Assembly: GCA_905209075.1 (NCBI GenBank)
Contig: CAJLRL010000003.1
Location: 1-64,000 of the forward strand
Source of the DNA: an uncultured Lachnospiraceae bacterium
GTDB lineage: Bacteria > Bacillota > Clostridia > Lachnospirales > Lachnospiraceae
Direction of reading: 5' to 3'
Length of the DNA stretch: 64,000 nucleotides
Positions 33,583 to 41,890 of the stretch are shown here, piece by piece (positions within the stretch are counted from its first letter, which is position 1; every line of letters starts with the position of its first letter). Both the position numbers and the translations under genes were made by a program. The notes below the pieces were generated by a model that was not told where the DNA came from, searched no databases, and was given only the letters and a program-made list of their open reading frames with translations.

Positions 33583-35328
33583 TCAGTCATCAGCTTCCTT
33601 TATACCATCAATGTCGGGTGCGATGGTAAGAGAGTAGTTGGTGTAGTAGACAACAAATCCCGGGGCACTTCCGTTTGGTTTTTTGACATTTTTTTTCTGC
33701 AGGTAGTCGATTTCTAATTTATCGCTGCCTTTTCCTTTGGAATAATAGCCTGCAAGGCGTCCAGCCTCCTCAAAGGTGCTGTCAGGAAGCTCCTTGTTTT
33801 CAGATTTTACTATCACATGTGAACCTGGCATGCCTTTCGCATGGAACCACCAATCATTCCCTGTTGCAAACTTGAATGTAAGTTCGTCATTCTGGTAATT
33901 ATTTTTGCCGACATACATATGAAAGCCATCAGATGAAATGTAATGAAAAGGTTTACTTTTGATCTTAAGCTTTTTTGAATTGCGGTTCTTTTTTAAGAAC
34001 CCTGATTCAACAAGTTCCAGACGTATCTGCTCAAGATCGTCCTGATTTTGCGCAATATCCAGAGAATTCTGGATAGATTCAAGATGGTCGATCTGAGATT
34101 TTGTTTCTACAAGAAGTTCATCAAGGGCTTCGGAGGTTCTTTTCATTTTTCCATATTTATCAAAATATTTCTGTGAATTCTCTGAAACGCTAAGTGTAGG
34201 ATCCAACGGGATTTTTATGATCTTATTATCATCATAATAGTTTGGAGCCTCAAGATATCTGGCATCCTCAGGCAGACTGTAACCGAATGCATTTATAAGC
34301 TCACCGTAAACTTTATATTTTTCACGTTTCATTGAATCTTTAAGCTGTTTTTGCTGCAGCACATATTTTTTCTGATCTCTTTCGAGTATGGTATTTACTA
34401 GTTTACGGAGATCCACAGATTTCTGACGTATACGGGTATAAGTATTTTTCTCGGCATAATAAATCTCCAAAACCTCGGAAATGTTATCATATTGCGTAGA
34501 TGTAAGATCCTTATATTGTGTCAGTTTTACTGATGAAAATTCTTTTGGTTCACGGCCGTTGCGGACAATGTTTGGATAAAACACATTATTTTTGATGTCA
34601 TCCATGATCCATACAAAATTTGATGCAAGGTGCATAAGCTCTGTGTCTGAATAAGCAGAGGATGGCAGATCACCGTCGATTCCGGCGCGGTATGTGATCT
34701 CGCTTGCAACAAGAGGACTTATCCCACAGAATGATGAATATACCGCTTTTATAAGTGAACATGGTTTTGATCTCATTATAGAAACGAAATCGTCAGTTGT
34801 CACGTTAAGCGGATTGAAACGATCCGACTGTGTGGCAGGAATGACGTACTCTTTGCCGGGAAGAACTTCACGGAGAGAGCTAAGTGACGCAGGTATACGT
34901 TTGATACTGTCTATTATTATACCATCGTCATTCACAAATATGATATTTGAATGTTTGCCCATAAGTTCAAGCACGAGGGTTTTGCTGCAAAGATCACCCA
35001 TCTCGTTTAAATGCTCAATTTCAAAGTTGATTATACGTTCCATATGTGGTTGATATATTTTAACAATACGCCCGTTTGCAATATGCTTTCGTAGTACCAT
35101 ACAAAAAGTTGGTGCAGAAAGAGGACTTGGCTTGTTTGTGCCTGTAAGGTATATAAAAGGAAGGGAAGCACTTGCTGACATTGACAGCTTAAATGATCCG
35201 TTGTTTCCTTTTAAGGATAGCAAGAGCTCATCAGTCTCAGGCTGCGCTATTTTGCTTATACGTGCGTTTAATATATTTTTGTTTAAATCTGATACAATAT
35301 TTGCTATGACAATTCCATCTAATGCCAT
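33583..35328 (-). CDS. rqcH: NFACT-domain ribosome quality control protein RqcH (FbpA family)
   Basis: Binds obstructed 50S subunits and recruits Ala-tRNA for alanine tailing of stalled peptides. The 581-residue protein has the NFACT-N domain (ALDGIVIANI; TFCMVLRKHI), ELMGKHSNIIF, a long coiled-coil centre (about 290-420), and the C-terminal RNA-binding NFACT-R domain (DGFHMYVGKNNYQND, DWWFHAKGMPGSHVIV). The pair equivalent to the Bacillus Asp97-Arg98, needed for tRNA work, reads Glu97-Arg98. Start 35328 is set by GGAGG 7 bases upstream; upstream in-frame ATGs belong to leader DNA. Confidence 0.93.
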   Translation of the reverse strand: MALDGIVIANIVSDLNKNILNARISKIAQPETDELLLSLKGNNGSFKLSMSASASLPFIYLTGTNKPSPLSAPTFCMVLRKHIANGRIVKIYQPHMERIINFEIEHLNEMGDLCSKTLVLELMGKHSNIIFVNDDGIIIDSIKRIPASLSSLREVLPGKEYVIPATQSDRFNPLNVTTDDFVSIMRSKPCSLIKAVYSSFCGISPLVASEITYRAGIDGDLPSSAYSDTELMHLASNFVWIMDDIKNNVFYPNIVRNGREPKEFSSVKLTQYKDLTSTQYDNISEVLEIYYAEKNTYTRIRQKSVDLRKLVNTILERDQKKYVLQQKQLKDSMKREKYKVYGELINAFGYSLPEDARYLEAPNYYDDNKIIKIPLDPTLSVSENSQKYFDKYGKMKRTSEALDELLVETKSQIDHLESIQNSLDIAQNQDDLEQIRLELVESGFLKKNRNSKKLKIKSKPFHYISSDGFHMYVGKNNYQNDELTFKFATGNDWWFHAKGMPGSHVIVKSENKELPDSTFEEAGRLAGYYSKGKGSDKLEIDYLQKKNVKKPNGSAPGFVVYYTNYSLTIAPDIDGIKEADD

Positions 35329-35359
35329 AATACTACCTCCAAAAAATAACATTATCTTA

Positions 35360-35388
35360 ATTATAAATATATTTGACGAAAATCTCAA
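35360..35388 (-). promoter_or_regulatory. Promoter of rqcH
   Basis: On the minus strand TTGAGA (35383-35388), 17-base spacer, TATAAT (35360-35365). It overlaps the yicC promoter by 16 bases. Confidence 0.75.
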
Positions 35389-35401
35389 GGAGTTATATAA
35401 T
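35373..35401 (+). promoter_or_regulatory. Promoter of the yicC-gmk-rpoZ unit
   Basis: TTGACG (35373-35378), 17-base spacer, TATAAT (35396-35401), near consensus, about 70 bases before yicC. Confidence 0.8.
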
Positions 35402-35471
35402 AACATCATCTATGCGTGTGTCTTTTATTATTAAACAGTAACAAATAACACATATAGGGAAAGGAAACAGA

Positions 35472-36350
35472 ATGATTAAAAGCATGACTGGATTTGGAAG
35501 AGGTGAGTATGCGGATGAAAACCGTAAATTCACAGTGGAGATCAAATCCGTAAATCATAGATATCTTGATGTCAATATCAAGATGCCTAAAAAGCTGAAT
35601 TTTTTTGAAAGTTCTATAAGAACTCTTTTGAAAGAATATACACAGCGTGGTAAAATAGATATATACATCACATATGAAGATTTTACAGAGACAAATTACG
35701 CTATAAATTATAATAAAGCTCTTGCAGAGGAATATTTTAAATATTTAAAGCTTATGTCTGAGCAGTTTGAAATAGAAAATGATATAAAAGCAAGTACTTT
35801 ATCGAGATATCCGGATGTGCTTGTCATGGAAGAACAGCCGGTCGATGAGGAGGCTTTATGGAGCGGACTTGAAAAGGCTCTCAGGGCTGCATTTGAACAG
35901 TTCGTTGACAGCCGTATGATCGAAGGAGAAAATCTTAAAAAAGATTTGTGTGATAAGCTTGACAATATGCTTTCATATGTGGATTATATAGAAGAACGTT
36001 CTCCACAGATAATACAGGCATACAGATTGAAGCTTGAAGAGAAAATAAAAGAGCTTCTTGGAGACACTGGGATAGATGATTCAAGAATTGCCCAGGAGGT
36101 TACGATATTTGCTGACAAGATATGTGTTGATGAAGAAACCGTAAGACTTAGAAGCCACATTGTTTCGGCATCAGATACACTTAAAGATGGTGGAAGTGTT
36201 GGGCGAAAGCTTGATTTTATAGCCCAGGAAATGAACCGGGAGGCAAATACGATTCTTTCTAAGTCAAATGATCTAAAGATTTCAGATATAGGAATAAGCT
36301 TGAAGACAGATATTGAGAAAGTCAGGGAGCAGATCCAGAATATCGAATGA
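35472..36350 (+). CDS. yicC: YicC/YloC-family endoribonuclease
   Basis: A 292-residue YicC-family protein: N-terminal MIKSMTGFGRGEY and VEIKSVNHRYLDV, C-terminal DUF1732 part with GGSVGRKLDFIAQEMNREANTI. Characterised relatives are RNases acting on small RNAs. In Bacillus remA lies between this gene and gmk; here only 39 bases separate them and remA is absent. Confidence 0.94.
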   Translation: MIKSMTGFGRGEYADENRKFTVEIKSVNHRYLDVNIKMPKKLNFFESSIRTLLKEYTQRGKIDIYITYEDFTETNYAINYNKALAEEYFKYLKLMSEQFEIENDIKASTLSRYPDVLVMEEQPVDEEALWSGLEKALRAAFEQFVDSRMIEGENLKKDLCDKLDNMLSYVDYIEERSPQIIQAYRLKLEEKIKELLGDTGIDDSRIAQEVTIFADKICVDEETVRLRSHIVSASDTLKDGGSVGRKLDFIAQEMNREANTILSKSNDLKISDIGISLKTDIEKVREQIQNIE

Positions 36351-36389
36351 TCATTAAATATATTTACATAAAAGATAAGAGGGATAAAA

Positions 36390-37046
36390 ATGGCTGATAA
36401 GGGTAAATTAGTTGTATTTTCTGGATTTTCAGGCGCAGGAAAAGGAACGATAATGAAAGAACTTATGAAAAAGTTCGGATCAGATTATGCATTATCAATT
36501 TCTGCAACTACAAGAAATCCAAGACCGGGTGAAGAGCATGGCAGGGAATATTTCTTTGTCACAACAGACGAATTTGAAGATATGATACAAAAGGGTGCGC
36601 TGCTTGAATATGCAAAATATGTAAGCAATTATTATGGAACGCCAAGATCATATGTAGAAGAACAGTTAAATGCCGGAAAAAATGTTATACTTGAGATTGA
36701 AATACAGGGAGCATTGAAAATAAAACAAAGGTTTCCGGATACACTTTTGATGTTTGTATGTGCGCCAAGTGCAGATGAGCTGAAAAACCGTCTCGTAGGA
36801 AGAGGCACAGAGAGTGAGGATGTATGCAGGCAGCGTCTTAGCAGGGCATATGAGGAATCGCTCGGAATAGAAAATTATGATTATTTAGTGGTTAACGATG
36901 AGATAGATAAATGTGTAGAACTTGTGGATGACATCATAAAAAATGATGGATTAAGCAACAAAAACGATAATCATCGTATATCATCAAATATAGATTTTAT
37001 AAAAGAAATGAAAAATGAGCTTTTAAGCTTTTCGAAAGGAGAATAA
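36390..37046 (+). CDS. gmk: Guanylate kinase
   Basis: Phosphorylates GMP to GDP. P-loop FSGAGKGT (about 13-20), the GMP-binding RNPRPGEEHGREYFF and EYAKYVSNYYGTP segments, and the lid region. 218 residues, about ten more than usual at the C-terminus. rpoZ follows after 2 bases, the usual order. Confidence 0.96.
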   Translation: MADKGKLVVFSGFSGAGKGTIMKELMKKFGSDYALSISATTRNPRPGEEHGREYFFVTTDEFEDMIQKGALLEYAKYVSNYYGTPRSYVEEQLNAGKNVILEIEIQGALKIKQRFPDTLLMFVCAPSADELKNRLVGRGTESEDVCRQRLSRAYEESLGIENYDYLVVNDEIDKCVELVDDIIKNDGLSNKNDNHRISSNIDFIKEMKNELLSFSKGE

Positions 37047-37048
37047 CT

Positions 37049-37300
37049 ATGATACATCCATCGTATGTAGAATTAATGAAAGTTGTAAATAATAATGTTG
37101 AGATAGGTGAGGAACCTGTTGTAAACAGCCGTTATTCTATCGTAATAGCTGCTGCCAAGCGTGCAAGACAGATAATTGACGGAGCTGAACCTCTTATTGC
37201 AAAACCTAAATGTAATAAACCTTTATCGATCGCAGTTGAGGAATTATACCGCGGTGAGGTAAAGATCATATCAGATGACGAGGCGGAAGAAGAAAAATAA
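37049..37300 (+). CDS. rpoZ: RNA polymerase omega subunit
   Basis: An 83-residue omega subunit: MIHPSYVELM at the start, NSRYSIVIAAAKRARQI (the conserved helix contacting beta prime) and an acidic tail. Strong AAAGGAG site in the end of gmk. A hairpin lies downstream. Confidence 0.94.
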   Translation: MIHPSYVELMKVVNNNVEIGEEPVVNSRYSIVIAAAKRARQIIDGAEPLIAKPKCNKPLSIAVEELYRGEVKIISDDEAEEEK

Positions 37301-37307
37301 TTAAACG

Positions 37308-37331
37308 AGGGGAGGCTTTGGTCTTCCCTTT
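37308..37331 (+). terminator. Weak terminator after rpoZ
   Basis: 6-bp stem (37309-37314 with 37322-37327, one G-T), 7-base loop, TTTT. May give partial termination before rimO. Confidence 0.5.
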
Positions 37332-37348
37332 TAACATAGAGAGGATTT

Positions 37349-38671
37349 ATGAAATTATTATTCATTTCACTAGGATGCGACAAGAATCTTGTAGATTCTG
37401 AATTTATGATAGGAATGCTTGCAAATGAAGGCATTGAGCTTACAGATGATGAAAATGAGGCTGATATCATAATTGTAAATAGCTGCTGTTTTATCGGTGA
37501 TGCCAAAGAAGAGAGCATTAATACTATTCTTGAGATGGCGCAGTATAAAAATACCGGTAAATGCAGATCTCTTATAGTAACAGGGTGCCTTGCACAAAGA
37601 TATAGCGATGAAATTTTCAAGGAAATCCCGGAAGTAGATGCTATACTGGGAACTAATTCGTATGACTCGATCGTTGAAGCTGTAAAGCAGACATTAGAAA
37701 AAAAGACATATAAAAATCTTCATACATTAGAAGGGCTTCCTACGATAAAAACAAAAAGACTTATCACAACGGGTGGACACTATGCATACTTAAAGATCGC
37801 AGAAGGGTGCAACAAAAACTGTACCTATTGTGTCATCCCATCAGTACGCGGACGCTACAGAAGTGTACCTATGGAGGATCTTATTGAACAGGCAGAGTCA
37901 CTTGTACGCTCAGGTGTCAAGGAACTTATTCTTGTGGCACAGGAGACGACTCTTTACGGAATGGATCTGTATGGGAAAAAGTCACTTCATCTGCTGCTTG
38001 ATAAGCTTAATGAGATAGATGGACTGTTCTGGATCAGAATTATGTACTGTTATCCGGAAGAGATATATGATGAACTCATAGAATCTATTGCAAATGATGA
38101 AAAAGTATGCCATTACATTGATATGCCTATACAGCATTGTAATGATGACATATTAAAGAGAATGGGCAGAAAGACAAACAAAAAAGAACTCATCGGACAG
38201 ATAAATATGTTAAGGGAAAGAATCCCTGATATTACACTCAGGACAACTCTTATATGTGGTTTTCCAGGCGAAACGCAGGAAGCTCATGAGGAACTTATGC
38301 AATTTATAAATGATATGGAATTTGACAGACTTGGTGCTTTTACCTATTCACCTGAAGAGGGTACAAAGGCGGCTGTGATGGACAACCAGATAGACGAAGA
38401 AGTAAAGTCTGACTGGCAGGCACAGGTCATGGAGCTTCAGGAAGAAGTTATTTTCGATAAAAATGAAACAATGAAGGGTAGAGAATTATATGTTTTTATC
38501 GAAGGAAAAGTGGCAGATGAAAATGCATATATAGGCCGTACCTACAGGGATGCACCGAATGTGGATGGTTATATTTTTATAAATTCAGATGAGGAACTTG
38601 TCACAGGAGATATAGCAAAGGTAAGGGTTACCGGAGCATATGAATATGATTTGATAGGAGAATTGATATGA
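37349..38671 (+). CDS. rimO: Ribosomal protein S12 methylthiotransferase
   Basis: Radical-SAM enzyme that methylthiolates an aspartate of ribosomal protein S12. 440 residues: N-terminal cluster domain (SLGCDKNLVDSEFMIG, NSCCFIGDAKEES, TGCLAQRY), radical-SAM CxxxCxxC in EGCNKNCTYCVIP (about 152-164), and TRAM tail. The start pattern GCDKN...DSE separates it from the miaB paralogue in this window. Overlaps pgsA by 4 bases. Confidence 0.95.
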   Translation: MKLLFISLGCDKNLVDSEFMIGMLANEGIELTDDENEADIIIVNSCCFIGDAKEESINTILEMAQYKNTGKCRSLIVTGCLAQRYSDEIFKEIPEVDAILGTNSYDSIVEAVKQTLEKKTYKNLHTLEGLPTIKTKRLITTGGHYAYLKIAEGCNKNCTYCVIPSVRGRYRSVPMEDLIEQAESLVRSGVKELILVAQETTLYGMDLYGKKSLHLLLDKLNEIDGLFWIRIMYCYPEEIYDELIESIANDEKVCHYIDMPIQHCNDDILKRMGRKTNKKELIGQINMLRERIPDITLRTTLICGFPGETQEAHEELMQFINDMEFDRLGAFTYSPEEGTKAAVMDNQIDEEVKSDWQAQVMELQEEVIFDKNETMKGRELYVFIEGKVADENAYIGRTYRDAPNVDGYIFINSDEELVTGDIAKVRVTGAYEYDLIGELI

Positions 38672-39216
38672 ATTTACCAAATAAACTAACTATTCTTAGA
38701 GTTATAATGATCCCGTTTTTTGTATTTTTTCTGTTAGCCCCTTTTTTTGATGGCTATGGAAATTATATAGCACTTGTAATATTTATCATTGCAAGCCTTA
38801 CAGATTTGGCAGACGGAAAGATTGCCAGAAAATATAACCTTGTAACTAACTTCGGAAAATTTATGGATCCGCTGGCAGACAAGCTTCTCGTCTGCTCTGC
38901 AATGATATGCCTTGTTGATCTTAAACTTATTCCATCATGGATCGTAATAATAATAATAGCAAGGGAATTTATTATAAGTGGTTTCAGACTTGTGGCTTCA
39001 GATAATGGAGTAGTTATTGCAGCAAGCTACTGGGGCAAGTTTAAGACAACATTCCAGATGCTTATGATAATTTTTACAATATTTAATATTTACCTCGAAA
39101 ATGATGTGCTGGATGTGATTTCAAATATTCTTGTATATGTTGCACTTGCGCTCACGGTAATATCACTTATTGATTATATGTTAAAAAACAAAGATGTACT
39201 AAAAGACCAGAAATAG
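38668..39216 (+). CDS. pgsA: CDP-diacylglycerol-glycerol-3-phosphate 3-phosphatidyltransferase
   Basis: Makes phosphatidylglycerol phosphate in the membrane. The CDP-alcohol phosphotransferase signature DLADGKIAR...FGKFMDPLADK (about 46-72) is complete, with MNLPNKLTILRV at the N-terminus and about four to five membrane helices in 182 residues. ATGA overlap with rimO. Confidence 0.95.
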   Translation: MNLPNKLTILRVIMIPFFVFFLLAPFFDGYGNYIALVIFIIASLTDLADGKIARKYNLVTNFGKFMDPLADKLLVCSAMICLVDLKLIPSWIVIIIIAREFIISGFRLVASDNGVVIAASYWGKFKTTFQMLMIIFTIFNIYLENDVLDVISNILVYVALALTVISLIDYMLKNKDVLKDQK

Positions 39217-39226
39217 GAGAATTTTA

Positions 39227-39778
39227 ATGAGGATAATTGCGGGCAGTGCCAGAAGCCTTCCTCTTAAGACGATAGAAGGAAGAGATACAAGACCTACGAC
39301 AGATAAGACAAAAGAGACATTGTTTAATGTACTGCAGTGTGATGTGCCAGGGAGTTATTTCCTTGATCTGTTTGCAGGAAGTGGACAGATCGGACTTGAA
39401 GCAGTAAGCCGTGGTGCAAATTATGCTGTTTTTGCAGAGAATGCCAAAAAGGCGGCGGCATGTATAGAGGATAATATCAGGTTTACAAAATTTGGTGACA
39501 GATGCAGACTTATAAATTCAGATGCGATCACTGCCATAAGAACGCTTGAGGGAAAATATACATTTGACATTATATTTATGGATCCACCATATGATAAAAT
39601 GCTCGAACGTGATGTGCTTGAAGTACTAAAGGACAGCAGCATTTTAAAGCCGGATACGATAATTGTTGTTGAGGCTTCTGACAGAACAGGATTTGACTAT
39701 CTGTCTGATATGGGGTATGTCATCGTAAAAGAAAAAAAATATAAGACAAACAAGCACGTATTTATAAAGCGTGCATAG
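39227..39778 (+). CDS. rsmD: 16S rRNA (guanine966-N2)-methyltransferase
   Basis: Methylates G966 of 16S rRNA. 183 residues with MRIIAGSARSLPL, the RPTTDKTKETLFN substrate segment, SAM motif LDLFAGSGQIGLEA and the catalytic DPPY in FMDPPYD. Paired with coaD as in many Firmicutes; AGGAG site. Confidence 0.95.
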   Translation: MRIIAGSARSLPLKTIEGRDTRPTTDKTKETLFNVLQCDVPGSYFLDLFAGSGQIGLEAVSRGANYAVFAENAKKAAACIEDNIRFTKFGDRCRLINSDAITAIRTLEGKYTFDIIFMDPPYDKMLERDVLEVLKDSSILKPDTIIVVEASDRTGFDYLSDMGYVIVKEKKYKTNKHVFIKRA

Positions 39779-39787
39779 GAGAGACAG

Positions 39788-40282
39788 ATGAAAACTGCAA
39801 TTTATCCGGGCAGCTTTGATCCACTCACATTTGGACATCTGGATATAATAGAGCGTTCATCAAAAATAGTGGACAAACTTGTAATAGGAGTATTAAATAA
39901 CAGTGCAAAAAAATCGTTGTTTTCGTTAGAAGAACGTGTTAGTATGATTAAAGAAATGACCACATCTTTACCGAATGTGGAGGTGGGATCTTTCGAAGGC
40001 TTATTAGTTGACTACATGAAGGAAATCAATGCAACGATCATTATAAGAGGTTTGCGTGCTGTGACGGACTTTGAATATGAACTTCAGATTGCACAGGCAA
40101 ATAGTGTTCAAAATAGTGGCATAGAAACAATTTTCCTGACTACAAATCTTAACTATTCGTATCTGAGTTCCACAATAGTAAAGGAATTTGCTTCTTATGG
40201 CGGCGATATTTCGAAATTCGTTCCGGAACAGTTTATTGATAGAATTTATGCCAAATACAATATAACAAAAAATACCAGATAA
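39788..40282 (+). CDS. coaD: Phosphopantetheine adenylyltransferase
   Basis: Penultimate step of coenzyme A synthesis. 164 residues with YPGSFDPLTFGHLDII (nucleotide-binding GH) and the second signature NYSYLSSTIVKEFASYGG. GGAGAG ribosome site. Confidence 0.97.
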   Translation: MKTAIYPGSFDPLTFGHLDIIERSSKIVDKLVIGVLNNSAKKSLFSLEERVSMIKEMTTSLPNVEVGSFEGLLVDYMKEINATIIIRGLRAVTDFEYELQIAQANSVQNSGIETIFLTTNLNYSYLSSTIVKEFASYGGDISKFVPEQFIDRIYAKYNITKNTR

Positions 40283-40296
40283 GGAGACAGTATTTT

Positions 40297-40956
40297 ATGA
40301 GCAGCAGAATGGAACAGATAATCGAAGAAATCGAAGATTATATAGATGGATGCAAGACCTCGGCAATTTCCAGAGGTAAGATTCTGGTAAACAGGGAAGA
40401 AATCGAAGAGCTTTTAACAGAACTCCGTACAAAGACGCCGGAAGAGATTAAAAGATACCAGAAGATAATAAGCAACAAAGAAGCAATTCTTGCTGATGCA
40501 CAGGCTAAGGCAGACCAGATAATTGCCCAGGCACAGATACAGACAAATGAACTTGTAAGTGAACATCAGATTATGCAGCAGGCATATGCACAGGCAAATG
40601 AGGTCGTTCAGATCGCAACAAAACAGGCTCAGGAAATACTTGATAATGCGACAAATGAGGCTAATAACCTGAGAATGAGTGCCATGGCATATACAGACAG
40701 CCAGTTAAAGAGTATAGAAGATATTCTCACAGGCTCTATTGAGACTTCAAAGGCCAGATATGATAACCTTATTAATTCATTACAGGAATTTTTAGATGTT
40801 GTATCATCGAACAGAGCACAGCTCTTCCCACCGGAAACAGATACAAAGCCTCAGTCTAAGGATACAGAATCAAAATCTGACGAGGATGAAGCAGATGATA
40901 GCGATATCGAAGTGACAAATATTTCCGTTTCATCAGATTCTGATAGTGATGAATAA
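40297..40956 (+). CDS. Coiled-coil protein with V-ATPase subunit H / DivIVA-like repeat character
   Basis: A 219-residue soluble protein: N-terminal helix (MEQIIEEIEDYIDG), then a long Ala/Gln/Glu-rich coiled coil (about 55-165; ILADAQAKADQIIAQAQ, AQEILDNATNEANNLR) and a highly acidic Ser/Asp tail. Pattern resembles proteins loosely annotated as ATPase or DivIVA-like. I infer a scaffold or cell-pole role only weakly. Follows coaD after 14 bases with AAGGAG; convergent with ylbJ at 4 bases distance and no terminator visible between. Confidence 0.75.
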   Translation: MSSRMEQIIEEIEDYIDGCKTSAISRGKILVNREEIEELLTELRTKTPEEIKRYQKIISNKEAILADAQAKADQIIAQAQIQTNELVSEHQIMQQAYAQANEVVQIATKQAQEILDNATNEANNLRMSAMAYTDSQLKSIEDILTGSIETSKARYDNLINSLQEFLDVVSSNRAQLFPPETDTKPQSKDTESKSDEDEADDSDIEVTNISVSSDSDSDE

Positions 40957-40960
40957 CAGT

Positions 40961-41860
40961 TTACATTATAAATATGAATGAAAAGATGCTTGCACAGGTA
41001 AGTATGAATTTAAACATAACATATTTTAGTATTTTAAATCTTTGATCTGAAAACATGGAACGTGTCTGTAATATGCATGATAGTCCGCCAAAGGATAATA
41101 TCCCGATACATACTGATGATTTAAGGAATGACGTAACAGGCAGAGAGCAGATATTATGTATTCCGTTTGTAGCTTCAAGAGAGGCAAATATGATATATAA
41201 GAACATATTATCGCAATCAGCAGACTGGAGCGGGATACGGGAGATTACAGAAAACAGTACAATGTATGCACAAAGTTTTATCATTGTTTCAAATCCGTTT
41301 ATTATGCCGGCGTCAATGATTTGAGTGTCAAGCTTGAATCCTGGCGCTGTTTTTTTATTTTTATGATCATTGCAGGCTGTATTGACAGATGAGATGTCCC
41401 TTTTTATTATAGCAAAAACGATCATTGTGATCGCAGATGGAGCATACAGACAGAATAGTATTTTTAAAGTGCATGATGCCATATTCAGCTGGTTTATGAT
41501 AGTGTAGGCTATTATAAATGGCAGACTGAAATGATTTGAAACAGCACTCAAAAATTCATAATATTTTTTGTCTATGAGATTTTTAGACCCGAAATCAGCA
41601 GTAAGCTTTGCGCCAATAGGAAATCCGAATATGCATCCTAGAAAATATACTATCAATACAAGCTGCTTTTGGGAAACATTATATAAAATACCGGATTCTA
41701 AAAGAAGATTAGTAAATATGGTAAATATAAACAGGATCGGGAAAATCTGTTCAAACCATAGCATAACGCCTATACGGCAGCTTTCAGATACAAATTGCGG
41801 ATTTGATATATAATATATACAAAATAAAATAATTAAAGAGATAAATAAAAATTTTTTCAT
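40961..41860 (-). CDS. ylbJ: YlbJ/SpoVV-like nucleoside-recognition (gate) membrane protein
   Basis: A 299-residue membrane protein with about eight to nine helices and the gate-domain features EQIFPILFIFTIFTNLL and GCIFGFPIGAKLTADF. In Bacillus ylbJ (spoVV) lies near rsmD and coaD and moves dipicolinic acid into the forespore; the same neighbourhood here supports the assignment. It is about 100 residues shorter than the Bacillus protein. No Shine-Dalgarno is visible before its ATG, and only 30 bases separate it from the divergent pepD start. Confidence 0.75.
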   Translation of the reverse strand: MKKFLFISLIILFCIYYISNPQFVSESCRIGVMLWFEQIFPILFIFTIFTNLLLESGILYNVSQKQLVLIVYFLGCIFGFPIGAKLTADFGSKNLIDKKYYEFLSAVSNHFSLPFIIAYTIINQLNMASCTLKILFCLYAPSAITMIVFAIIKRDISSVNTACNDHKNKKTAPGFKLDTQIIDAGIINGFETMIKLCAYIVLFSVISRIPLQSADCDNMFLYIIFASLEATNGIHNICSLPVTSFLKSSVCIGILSFGGLSCILQTRSMFSDQRFKILKYVMFKFILTCASIFSFIFIM

Positions 41861-41890
41861 AACACAATTTATTCAAAACGGGAGGAAAAT

